From NCBI GenBank assembly GCA_019239815.1, contig JAFAZL010000830.1, forward strand, positions 1-5,888: DNA of 5,888 nucleotides, written 5' to 3'. This stretch comes from Acidobacteriota bacterium. Lineage in GTDB: Bacteria; Acidobacteriota; Terriglobia; Acidoferrales; UBA7541. Positions within the stretch are counted from its first letter, which is position 1. The number at the start of each line of letters is the position of its first letter. The notes under the pieces were generated by a model, which made no database searches, was not told where the DNA came from, and worked only from the letters and a program-made list of their open reading frames with translations. This document shows positions 1-5,313 of this stretch, in pieces. The translations under genes and the position numbers were made by a program.

Positions 1-132
1 ATCGGCATAAGTCGTTCGGGTGACCGTTCGGCGCGGACAGCGCGACAAGATCTCAGCGCGCGCAAATAAGAACCCGGCCCGATCCAGTAGATGAGGCAGG
101 TTCAGCGGGAAATCCATCATGGTGCCGCGCAT
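1..132 (-). CDS. Acyl-CoA synthetase (AMP-binding), N-terminal fragment, cut by left edge
   Basis: An open minus-strand frame of 44 codons starts at ATG 132-130 and runs without a stop to base 1, so only the N-terminus is visible. The translation begins MRGTMMDFPLNLPHLLDRAG and continues through an AEILSR segment to TRTTYAD. This order (MMDFPL, then 'RAG..F..AEI.SR', then a Thr-Tyr-Ala-Asp step) is what I know from the start of medium/long-chain fatty acyl-CoA synthetases of the ANL superfamily, which make acyl-CoA from fatty acid, ATP and CoA in the cytoplasm. The catalytic AMP-binding P-loop would lie beyond the window and cannot be checked. The start is supported by a GAGG Shine-Dalgarno (complement of 140-143), 7 nt before the ATG. 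A nearby in-frame ATG pair (codons 5-6) is a less likely start. The gene is divergent from the RRM gene. The family call rests on similarity recalled over a short piece. Confidence 0.72.
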   Translation of the reverse strand, partial: MRGTMMDFPLNLPHLLDRAGFLFARAEILSRCPRRTVTRTTYAD

Positions 133-160
133 CAGAAGACCTCGGGAAGCTGAGCGCCAA

Positions 161-178
161 GCCACAATTGCCACAATT
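161..178. repeat. 9-bp tandem direct repeat, possible operator
   Basis: GCCACAATT occurs twice back to back (161-169 and 170-178), creating a CAATTG palindrome at 165-170. It lies 29-46 bp upstream of the acyl-CoA synthetase ATG, where a repressor or activator site for that gene would sit. The repeat is seen directly; the regulatory role is inference only. Confidence 0.4.
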
Positions 179-399
179 TGAAGGTTACAAAGAGGCTGGC
201 CTTGGGCTCGGCTATCGCCGTCTCTCGCGCGGATAGTACCACGAGCTTTCAGACCCAGCTTTTGACGGACCTGTCCTAACGGGCAAACGTTGTACCCTCG
301 TGAAGAAACGTTTCCATTGCAAAACCAGTTAATTTTCGAGACGATTCCCCTGACCGCTGAAGCGCCTGTCTCGCGCCCGTGGTGGCTCGGCTACCCGGA

Positions 400-461
400 C
401 TGCCCGTGTACGACGCTCGTACTTCGGCGCGCTCCGCGACTCGCTACTGGGTTCCGGGCAG
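400..461 (+). promoter_or_regulatory. Foldable 5' leader of the RRM gene
   Basis: CTGCCCG (400-406) is perfectly complementary to CGGGCAG (455-461), which abuts the Shine-Dalgarno of the RRM gene. Inside this closing helix lie a 6-bp hairpin, GTACGA-cgc-TCGTAC (408-422), and a 4-bp CGCG/CGCG hairpin (428-431 with 435-438). Together they could form a three-helix junction just upstream of the ribosome binding site. The pairings are seen by eye; formation in RNA and any control of translation are inference. Confidence 0.35.
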
Positions 462-467
462 AAGGAG
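461..467 (+). promoter_or_regulatory. Ribosome binding site fixing the GTG start of the RRM gene
   Basis: GAAGGAG at 461-467 lies 7 nt before GTG 475. This is optimal spacing and picks this GTG over the in-frame upstream start at 379, which has no such site and would add a 32-residue extension with no place in RRM proteins. Confidence 0.8.
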
Positions 468-474
468 CAGGCAG

Positions 475-894
475 GTGAAGAAGCTCTATATCGGGAATCT
501 TCCGTTTTCCGCGACGGAAGATCAGCTTCACGAGTATTTCTCTCAGATCGGTGTAACTCCCTCGGGTGTCAATCTGATTCGGGATCGTTTCACGGGCCAG
601 TCGCGTGGATTTGCATTCGTTGAGTTGAGCAATGACGACGATGCGGATCGCGCGGTAAATTCGTTGAACGGCCAGAATTTTGGCGGACGCAACCTGGTGG
701 TGAACGAGGCGAGGCCGCAAGCCGAACGTGGTGGGGGCAGTGGTGGTGGACGCGGCGGCGGTGGCGGTTATGGCGGCGGACGCGGCGGTCATGGTGGCGG
801 TGGCGGCGGGCGCGGCGGACATGGCGGCGGTGGCGGACGCGGTGGAGATCGTGGCGATCGCGGCGACCGTGGTGATCGCGGCAATCGCTGGTAA
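475..894 (+). CDS. RRM-domain RNA-binding protein with RGG-like glycine-rich tail
   Basis: This 139-aa protein has a single RNA recognition motif at its N-terminus. RNP2 is LYIGNL (residues 4-9) and RNP1 is RGFAFVEL (44-51), with the aromatic residues Y5, F46 and F48 that stack on RNA bases in this family. The RRM ends near residue 80 (VVNEARP). Residues 86-139 are almost all Gly, Arg, His and Asp: GRGGHGGGGG-type units, then four GDR triplets and a GNR, ending in Trp. The architecture matches the small glycine-rich RNA-binding proteins of cyanobacteria and other bacteria, thought to act in cold or stress response as cytoplasmic RNA chaperones. The start is GTG 475, set by the GAAGGAG site and by homology beginning at KKLYIGNLPF. 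The gene appears monocistronic: the next plausible gene is over 700 bp away. Family identity is very secure; the physiological role is not shown by the sequence. Confidence 0.95.
   Translation: MKKLYIGNLPFSATEDQLHEYFSQIGVTPSGVNLIRDRFTGQSRGFAFVELSNDDDADRAVNSLNGQNFGGRNLVVNEARPQAERGGGSGGGRGGGGGYGGGRGGHGGGGGGRGGHGGGGGRGGDRGDRGDRGDRGNRW
730..891 (+). repeat. Degenerate GGN-rich repeats encoding the Gly/Arg tail
   Basis: The 3' third of the RRM gene is built of imperfect repeats. A module of about 30 nt encoding GRGGHGGGGG recurs, followed by 9-nt units encoding GDR four times and GNR once. Such tracts expand and contract by slippage or recombination, so tail length probably differs between strains (inference). 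Confidence 0.7.
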
Positions 895-942
895 TCGACC
901 GGTAATCGCAAGAGCAGCCTCTCGATAACCCTCTCGATCGGT

Positions 943-966
943 GCGACCCTACTCCCAGCGGGTCGC
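943..966 (+). terminator. Candidate hairpin downstream of the RRM gene, no T-tract
   Basis: GCGACCC (943-949) pairs with GGGTCGC (960-966) around a 10-nt loop, 49 nt after the RRM stop codon. No run of T follows, so it is not a canonical intrinsic terminator. It could stabilise the 3' end or mark a Rho-dependent end. Confidence 0.25.
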
Positions 967-1010
967 TGAAGCACTCTCCCGAAAGTAAATCGCGGTATCT
1001 CTGCGTCTAA

Positions 1011-1040
1011 TTTCCACAGAAAGCGTTTCCACAGAAAGCG
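1011..1040. repeat. Exact 15-bp tandem repeat
   Basis: TTTCCACAGAAAGCG is present twice in direct succession (1011-1025, 1026-1040). The second copy runs into the palindrome AAAGCGCTTT (1035-1044). Function is unknown; it could be a protein-binding site or a chance duplication. Confidence 0.6.
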
Positions 1041-1073
1041 CTTTCGCGAATTTTTCGCTGGTAAAGTTCTGGT

Positions 1074-1087
1074 TATTACGCGTAATA
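1074..1087. repeat. 14-bp perfect palindrome
   Basis: TATTACGCGTAATA reads the same on both strands, in a locally AT-rich patch. Its size and symmetry fit a dimeric repressor operator, but no gene starts nearby, so a role is speculative. Confidence 0.4.
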
Positions 1088-1455
1088 TATCGCCGCTTCG
1101 TGACGACTTCGCGGGAACATCCGGGTCGAACGATATCAGCGCACCGGCTGACGGAACTCGCGTCGGCGATATCGCAGCGGCCTCCCTCCCCTGTTCCCGG
1201 CGACGACTTGTCATTTTGGGCGTCAAAGATTGGAACGGCTTGTCGCGCCCCGATGCAGCAGTTTGGCGTCGTTTTGAGGGTTCGCTGGGGGACCGGTGGT
1301 CAGACGTCGCTATCGATGGGTTGTTGAAATGCCGCGAAACAAATAACCCCGTAACGTGTTTGATACAACAGAGTTGGAAATGCTTCGTGTATCCGAGTAT
1401 GGCGAGTATGTTTACCGGGTCGAGCGATGGCTTTCAAGGCGTCGCAAGGCTAGCA

Positions 1456-1552
1456 CGGCATACTGGATTTTGCCGGGTGGCATCAAGTAACGCGATGCCA
1501 CCATCGGAAGCGAAACGGCATCCAAAGCACAACCGTTGTACGTACTTGGATG
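1456..1552 (+). other. Cluster of inverted repeats, possible structured RNA or leader
   Basis: Three inverted repeats lie in order. CGGCA (1456-1460) pairs with TGCCG (1471-1475). Directly abutting it, GGTGGCATC (1476-1484) pairs with GATGCCACC (1494-1502), a perfect 9-bp stem with a 9-nt loop. Then CATCCAA (1519-1525) pairs with TTGGATG (1546-1552), enclosing a smaller ACAA/TTGT pair. GATGCC at 1494-1499 could instead pair with GGCATC at 1517-1522, so two exclusive folds are possible. No T-tract follows. The cluster ends 78 nt before the ATG of the L13e-like gene and could be its leader (inference). Confidence 0.35.
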
Positions 1553-1630
1553 TTGTGAGTTTTCGAGAAGGAATAATCTTTGGCGGAAACGGGTTCATTG
1601 AAGTTGAACAGATCTGGCAGCGAGAAGCGA

Positions 1631-1906
1631 ATGACGACTTGGCACAAACGCGATTGGCAACAGTTTTATGAATTGGCGCGACGGCCATGGCAGCGGCATC
1701 GTCCGCCCCGGCCGGTGTATCCGACGGGGTTGAACCGCGTTCTGCCCGCGCAAGGATTTAGCTTGTCTGAACTGGATGATGCCGGTGTCGATCTTGACCA
1801 GGCCGAGCGGCTTGGCCTGCCGGTCGATGCAGGACGAATCGGCGCCTACGGTCCCAACGTGACCGTGCTGCGCGATTTTGTGCGTAGCTCGCGCCAACCT
1901 CTTTAA
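1631..1906 (+). CDS. Ribosomal protein L13e-like small protein
   Basis: This basic protein of 91 aa resembles the conserved part of eukaryotic ribosomal protein eL13 as I recall it. WHKRDWQ (residues 4-10) is like the eL13 'HKDWQ' segment. RPPRPVYPT (24-32) is like its 'RPIVRCPT'. QGFSLSELDDAG (41-52) is like 'RGFSLEELRVAG', and LGLPVD (61-66) is like 'IGISVD'. A closing NVTVLRDFV (76-84) is like 'NVQRLKEY'. Bacterial members of the L13e family exist, but their function is not established; ribosome or rRNA binding is inference. A TTG at 1580 with a good AGAAGGA site 8 nt upstream (1565-1571) would add 17 residues. I prefer ATG 1631 because the family similarity begins there, although its GAGAAG site (1622-1627) is weaker. 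The gene stands alone, preceded by a structured spacer and followed after 62 nt by a membrane protein gene. Confidence 0.62.
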   Translation: MTTWHKRDWQQFYELARRPWQRHRPPRPVYPTGLNRVLPAQGFSLSELDDAGVDLDQAERLGLPVDAGRIGAYGPNVTVLRDFVRSSRQPL

Positions 1907-1968
1907 TCTTCTCCATCATATTTCAGTGTTCATTTGCATGGGTGGCTGTATCCTTGCGCCCGGCACAA

Positions 1969-2469
1969 ATGTTATCCGATTGGCAATTTCTACGACGCTT
2001 GGGATTTTGGCCGAGCTTCTTCGTTCATTTTTTTCTTGCCGTCTTAGGATCAATCGCAATCGGATTTCTGCCCGAAGCTTTCGTGGGTCATTTGTATTAC
2101 AACACCGGTCTGGAACCGTACTCGCCCATGATTCTGGTGGCCGCTGGGTGTTTGGGATTCTCGTTGAACCAGCGGCTCGGGCAACCTGCTGCTTGCTGGG
2201 TTTGGATCATAGGAATCCTTTGGCTGTCGTGTGGAGCTCTTGAGGAGTCCACTTACTGGTACAACAGTGTGGGCTATTCGAGCAGGATGCAGTATGTACT
2301 GGGGAATTTCTTCGGTCGTACTTCGGCGTGCAGCGGCAGTGAGTGCCTCGCAGAATTCTTTTTCACCACGCCCTGTGCGGCTTCCATTGTCTATAGCGTT
2401 GCTGCGGGTGTCGGATTGAAGTCCTATAGACGGAGCAGACACGATGAGTCTGAACTCCCTCCCGGTTGA
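1969..2469 (+). CDS. Hypothetical four-TM integral membrane protein
   Basis: I do not recognise this protein. From ATG 1969 it has 166 residues; an in-frame GTG at 1942 would add nine. Neither start has a clear Shine-Dalgarno, so the start is uncertain. Four hydrophobic stretches are visible, about residues 14-33 (WPSFFVHFFLAVLGSIAIGF), 52-68 (SPMILVAAGC...), 74-92 (ACWVWIIGILWLSCGAL) and 129-149 (EFFFTTPCAASIVYSVAAG). The loop between the third and fourth holds two cysteines (C121, C126) in an S/G-rich turn, and the tail is short and charged (SYRRSRHDESE). The LYYNTGLEPYSPM segment between the first two helices looks conserved-like and could help a homology search. The coherent membrane pattern over the whole frame argues that it is a real gene. 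Confidence 0.62.
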   Translation: MLSDWQFLRRLGFWPSFFVHFFLAVLGSIAIGFLPEAFVGHLYYNTGLEPYSPMILVAAGCLGFSLNQRLGQPAACWVWIIGILWLSCGALEESTYWYNSVGYSSRMQYVLGNFFGRTSACSGSECLAEFFFTTPCAASIVYSVAAGVGLKSYRRSRHDESELPPG

Positions 2470-2479
2470 TAGCTAGCTG

Positions 2480-2508
2480 TACTGAAACCACCTGAACTCG
2501 ACTATCAT
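2480..2508 (+). promoter_or_regulatory. Weak candidate promoter of the dehydrogenase gene
   Basis: TATCAT at 2503-2508 matches the sigma-70 -10 consensus at five of six bases and lies 64 nt before the dehydrogenase ATG. The matching -35 is poor: TACTGA at 17-bp spacing or CTGAAA at 15 bp. It is the best candidate in the 103-bp gap but could be chance. Confidence 0.25.
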
Positions 2509-2572
2509 CACAACGGCGAGGCTGCTCGATATCGTTCCTCATTTCCTTTTTCTGAATTCGTCGGAGGATTTC

Positions 2573-4351
2573 ATGTTGGCGTCTGGGGCTTACAAGATTG
2601 TGATGGTTCTGTTGGTGTTGGTGATCGTAGCCGGAATTGTGGTGACCTCGACAGAGAATCGCTCGAAAGCCGCGGCCGCAGGCAACGCAGCGATGGCAGG
2701 CGCGCAAAGCGGACATGGATGTCCTTCGGACACCGGACTGAAGCTCCCTACCGGCTTCTGCGCGACGATTTTTGCCGAGGGCATCGGGCACGCGCGACAT
2801 CTGGTCGTTTCGCCCGAAAACGTCGTTTATGTGAACACCTGGTCCGGCCGCTACTTCGGCAACAGCAAAACACATGAAGGCGGATTTCTTGTCGCACTGC
2901 AGGACAAGAGCGGCGCCGGCAAAGCCGATGTGAACGAGCGCTTCGGCGAAACCGAGCAGACCGGCGGCAAGGGTGGCACCGGCATCGGGATCTACAACGG
3001 TTCGCTCTACGCCGAGATCAACGATCGCATCGTGAAGTACGCGATGACCGCTGGCTCAATTGTGCCGAAGGGCTCGGCAACGACCGTTGTCTCGGGGTTG
3101 CCGCTCGGCGGTGATCACCCGATGCATCCCTTTATCATTACGAGCGATGGCTCGCTGCTCGTTGATGTTGCCAGCGCGACCAATTCCTGCCAGGCGAAAA
3201 ATCGGACTGCAAAATCTCCGGGCGAAAATCCCTGCACGGAACTCGAAACGCGCGGCGGCATCTGGCGCTACGACGCGAACAAGACCGATCAGAAATTCTC
3301 ACCCGCCGATCGTTACGCCACCGGCATCCGCAATGGCGAAGGGTTTGCGATCGACGCGAGCGGCCAGGTTTTTGTGACGCAACACGGCCGCGATCAGCTC
3401 CACACGAACTGGCCGGAGTTCTACAAGCCGGATCAGGAAGCGACTCTACCTGCCGAAGAGGTGCTCGCGCTGAATAAGGGCGGCGATTACGGTTGGCCCG
3501 AGTGCTACTACGATCCGTTCGTACAGAAGCTCGTGCTTGCTCCTGAATACGGCGGCGACGGAAAGAAAATCGGCGTGTGCGCTGAAAAATCCGGACCGGC
3601 TGCGGCGTTCCCGGCGCACTGGGCTCCCAACGGAATGACGCACTACGACAAAGACAAGTTCCCAGCGCGCTACCGTGAAGGAGTTTTTGTTGCGTTCCAC
3701 GGATCGTGGAATCGCGCGCCGTATCCGCAGGGCGGATATAACGTAGTGTTCCAACCGATGTCGGGCGGCAAAGCTTCGGCGCAGTGCGAAATTTTCGCTG
3801 ATGGATTTGCCGGCGCAACGAAATCCCCGGAGGGAGCGGCTCACCGGCCCGATGGCCTTGCTGCCGGTCCAGATGGCGCGCTCTATATTTCCGACGATAC
3901 GAAAGGCCGGATTTATCGCGTGACGTGGAACGGTGGATCCGCCGATGGCACGGCCGGAGTCACGGCCTGCCCGAGCCTCACCGCCCCCGCGGGCGAAATC
4001 GAAACGGCTAGTGCGAAACCGCCCGAAGGAACGAATCCCGATGCAGGCAAAGCGGTTCCGAAAGGTGCGACGGCTGCGATGGTCTCGACGGGCGCCAGGC
4101 TCTATCGCGCGAATCCATGTATCGGTTGCCATGGCGACAGCGGACAGGGCACGACGCTGGGTCCAGCGCTCAATACCAAAGAATTCATGTGGAGCGACGG
4201 CAGCTGGACGGGAATCGCGAAGACGATCACCGAGGGCGTGCAACAGCCAAAGAAGTATCGCAGCCCGATGCCGGCGATGGGTGGTGCGCAGTTGACGCCG
4301 CTGGAGGTGAAGGAAGTTGCTGCCTACGTGTGGAGCATCAGCCACCCCTGA
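2573..4351 (+). CDS. Membrane-anchored PQQ-type sugar/sorbosone dehydrogenase with C-terminal cytochrome c domain
   Basis: This 592-aa protein has three parts. Residues 7-25 form an N-terminal signal anchor (YKIVMVLLVLVIVAGIVV), followed by an Ala/Gly linker. Residues about 55-452 are a glucose/sorbosone dehydrogenase-type beta-propeller: LPTGFCATIFAEG opening, GIRNGEGFAID (251-261), WAPNGMTHY (350-358), FHGSWNR (375-381) and the closing RPDGLAAGPDGALYISDD with GRIYRV. R253 lies where the PQQ-contacting Arg of soluble glucose dehydrogenase would be expected (inferred alignment). Residues about 500-592 are a class I cytochrome c domain with haem site CIGCH (516-520) and M566 or M569 as likely axial ligand. 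The enzyme probably oxidises a sugar or other alcohol/aldehyde outside the cytoplasmic membrane and passes electrons from PQQ to its own haem and then the respiratory chain. The true substrate cannot be read from sequence. ATG 2573 has GGAGG (2563-2567) 5 nt upstream. No PQQ biosynthesis genes are in the window. Confidence 0.9.
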   Translation: MLASGAYKIVMVLLVLVIVAGIVVTSTENRSKAAAAGNAAMAGAQSGHGCPSDTGLKLPTGFCATIFAEGIGHARHLVVSPENVVYVNTWSGRYFGNSKTHEGGFLVALQDKSGAGKADVNERFGETEQTGGKGGTGIGIYNGSLYAEINDRIVKYAMTAGSIVPKGSATTVVSGLPLGGDHPMHPFIITSDGSLLVDVASATNSCQAKNRTAKSPGENPCTELETRGGIWRYDANKTDQKFSPADRYATGIRNGEGFAIDASGQVFVTQHGRDQLHTNWPEFYKPDQEATLPAEEVLALNKGGDYGWPECYYDPFVQKLVLAPEYGGDGKKIGVCAEKSGPAAAFPAHWAPNGMTHYDKDKFPARYREGVFVAFHGSWNRAPYPQGGYNVVFQPMSGGKASAQCEIFADGFAGATKSPEGAAHRPDGLAAGPDGALYISDDTKGRIYRVTWNGGSADGTAGVTACPSLTAPAGEIETASAKPPEGTNPDAGKAVPKGATAAMVSTGARLYRANPCIGCHGDSGQGTTLGPALNTKEFMWSDGSWTGIAKTITEGVQQPKKYRSPMPAMGGAQLTPLEVKEVAAYVWSISHP

Positions 4352-4378
4352 CGAGAATTCACAAAAGGTGTTAGATGG

Positions 4379-4417
4379 CTCCCGCGGATTTTCCTTTTTC
4401 CGCGGGAGTCGTCTTTT
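4379..4417 (+). terminator. Intrinsic terminator after the dehydrogenase gene
   Basis: CTCCCGCGG (4379-4387) pairs perfectly with CCGCGGGAG (4400-4408), extended by one inner A-T pair, with a T-rich 10-nt loop. TCGTCTTTT follows. It begins 28 nt after the dehydrogenase stop and ends 12 nt before the next ATG. The minus-strand reading lacks a T-tract, so it acts on plus-strand transcripts. Confidence 0.85.
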
Positions 4418-4429
4418 GATGGAGCTGCG

Positions 4430-5299
4430 ATGAATAAGCGGAGCAGCAGCACGACCCGATGTCGACTGAAGATTTTCGCAGGAGCGTTCGCAATCCTGTC
4501 GGTAGCGGCGAACGTTTGTCGAGCACAGACGCCAGCGTACTCGATTCAGGCGATTCGCATCGCTGATTCTCCCGGCGATTCCGTGAGTGAAATGGTCATT
4601 GGCGCGCCGCGCGACGAGAAGATCGACACGATGTATGCGGTGTGGCTGATTCGCGGCGGCGGTCACAACATTTTGTTCGACAGCGGCTTCCATCGCGATC
4701 GTTGGTTCAAGCTCTGGACGATCAAGGATTTTCTACGTCCGGACGAGGCTGTGAAACTCGCCGGTGTGAAGCCGGAAGAAATCACGGATATCGTCGTGAG
4801 CCACGCGCATTGGGATCATATGGGCGGCATCGATTTGTTTCCGAAGGCCACTGTGTGGATTCAAAAAGAGGAATTTCGCTATTACACGGGCGACGCTTGG
4901 CAAGCCGCCGGGCAGCACGGCGGAATTGATCCGGATGACATTCAGGAGCTTGTGAAACTGAACACCGAAGGCCGAGTTCGTTTGGTCGACGGCGATAACG
5001 TCGAAATTCTTCCCGGGATTCGCGTTTACACCGGCGGGCGGCACACCTATGCGTCACAATATATGTTGGTCGAAGGAAATCCGAGATTCGTGCTCGCCTC
5101 CGACAATGCTTGTCTCTACAGAAGCTTGACTGAAGGTAAGGCATCCGCAACGTTTAGCACCGCGGATTATGCGGCCAGCATCGCCGCCCAGAAGCGGATG
5201 ATAGAGCTCGCCGGCTCAGTCGATCGCGTAGTTCCGGGTCATGATGCTTTGCAATTCAAGAAATTCAAAACCGAAGGGCGTATCACGCAAATCCACTAG
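4430..5299 (+). CDS. Exported MBL-fold hydrolase, N-acyl homoserine lactonase-like family
   Basis: This 289-aa protein starts with a basic stretch and a hydrophobic core (residues 15-29), then VCRA before Gln33, which reads as a Sec signal peptide cleaved near residue 32. The metallo-beta-lactamase fold follows. HAHWDH (H125, H127, D129, H130), H205 in GGRHTY, D225 in ASDNA and H271 in PGHDAL supply the complete two-metal (usually zinc) ligand set. LFDSGFHRDRW and the LFPKATVWIQKEEFRYY stretch match the group annotated as N-acyl homoserine lactonase family, which opens lactone rings of quorum signals. Many members are untested, so lactonase activity is inferred. The Tyr found three residues after the bridging Asp in AiiA-type enzymes is Cys here (C228), with Y230 close by. 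The ATG follows GGAG (4421-4424) by 5 nt. The gene sits just behind a terminator and converges with the next gene, 28 bp apart. Confidence 0.85.
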   Translation: MNKRSSSTTRCRLKIFAGAFAILSVAANVCRAQTPAYSIQAIRIADSPGDSVSEMVIGAPRDEKIDTMYAVWLIRGGGHNILFDSGFHRDRWFKLWTIKDFLRPDEAVKLAGVKPEEITDIVVSHAHWDHMGGIDLFPKATVWIQKEEFRYYTGDAWQAAGQHGGIDPDDIQELVKLNTEGRVRLVDGDNVEILPGIRVYTGGRHTYASQYMLVEGNPRFVLASDNACLYRSLTEGKASATFSTADYAASIAAQKRMIELAGSVDRVVPGHDALQFKKFKTEGRITQIH

Positions 5300-5313
5300 C
5301 AGCGAAAGGAACG

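Larger units (their letters stand above)
133..474. other. Divergent intergenic region (promoter/leader DNA)
   Basis: These 342 bp separate the divergent acyl-CoA synthetase and RRM genes and must hold the promoters of both. I see no convincing sigma-70 pair. A TTGACG hexamer at 262-267 has no good -10 at 16-18 bp. The region contains a 9-bp tandem repeat near the minus-strand gene (161-178) and several complementary segments next to the RRM ribosome binding site (400-461). Reading frames inside it lack a ribosome binding site and recognisable protein content, so it is treated as non-coding. Confidence 0.6.
895..1579. other. Gene-poor spacer with short repeats and hairpins
   Basis: These 685 bp have no gene I can support. 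The longest open plus frame (1216-1671) starts at TTG without a ribosome binding site, resembles no family and overlaps the next gene. The minus frame across 789-1226 is the mirror of the Gly-rich repeat. The stretch contains a weak hairpin (943-966), an exact 15-bp tandem repeat (1011-1040), a 14-bp palindrome (1074-1087) and a run of inverted repeats (1456-1552). It may be a decayed gene, long untranslated leader or a non-coding RNA locus; the sequence alone does not decide. Confidence 0.55.

Noticed and set aside
262..290. TTGACG as a -35 box of an RRM-gene promoter.
   Set aside because: No acceptable -10 hexamer lies at 16-18 bp; the sequence there is AAACGT.
379..474. A 32-residue N-terminal extension of the RRM protein.
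   Set aside because: The RRM homology begins exactly at GTG 475, which has an ideal GAAGGAG site; the extension looks like translated leader.
290..478. Small plus frame from TTG upstream of the RRM gene.
   Set aside because: It lacks a ribosome binding site and family similarity and lies in the probable leader of the RRM gene.
730..891. Could the repeated GGN/GDR DNA be a CRISPR or a mobile repeat?
   Set aside because: The units are short, contiguous, in frame and degenerate at third positions, as expected of a coding low-complexity tail.
1131..1173. Two CGATATC sites 36 bp apart as a paired operator.
   Set aside because: The flanks do not match in either orientation, and short palindromic 7-mers of this kind are expected by chance.
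789..1226. Minus-strand frame with a Pro/Arg-rich end and duplicated KRFLW.
   Set aside because: The Pro/Arg run is the mirror of the Gly-rich repeat and the KRFLW duplication is the 15-bp tandem repeat read in reverse; no ribosome binding site or family match.
1216..1671. A 151-codon open plus frame in the spacer before the L13e-like gene.
   Set aside because: It starts at TTG without a ribosome binding site, its translation resembles no family and is rich in Cys/His without pattern, it crosses the hairpin cluster and it overlaps the better-supported L13e-like gene. A decayed gene remains possible.
3446..4693. A 415-codon minus-strand frame across the dehydrogenase and MBL genes.
   Set aside because: It is antisense to two well-identified genes and the terminator, is Arg-rich as expected of mirror frames in GC-rich DNA, and has no recognisable domain.
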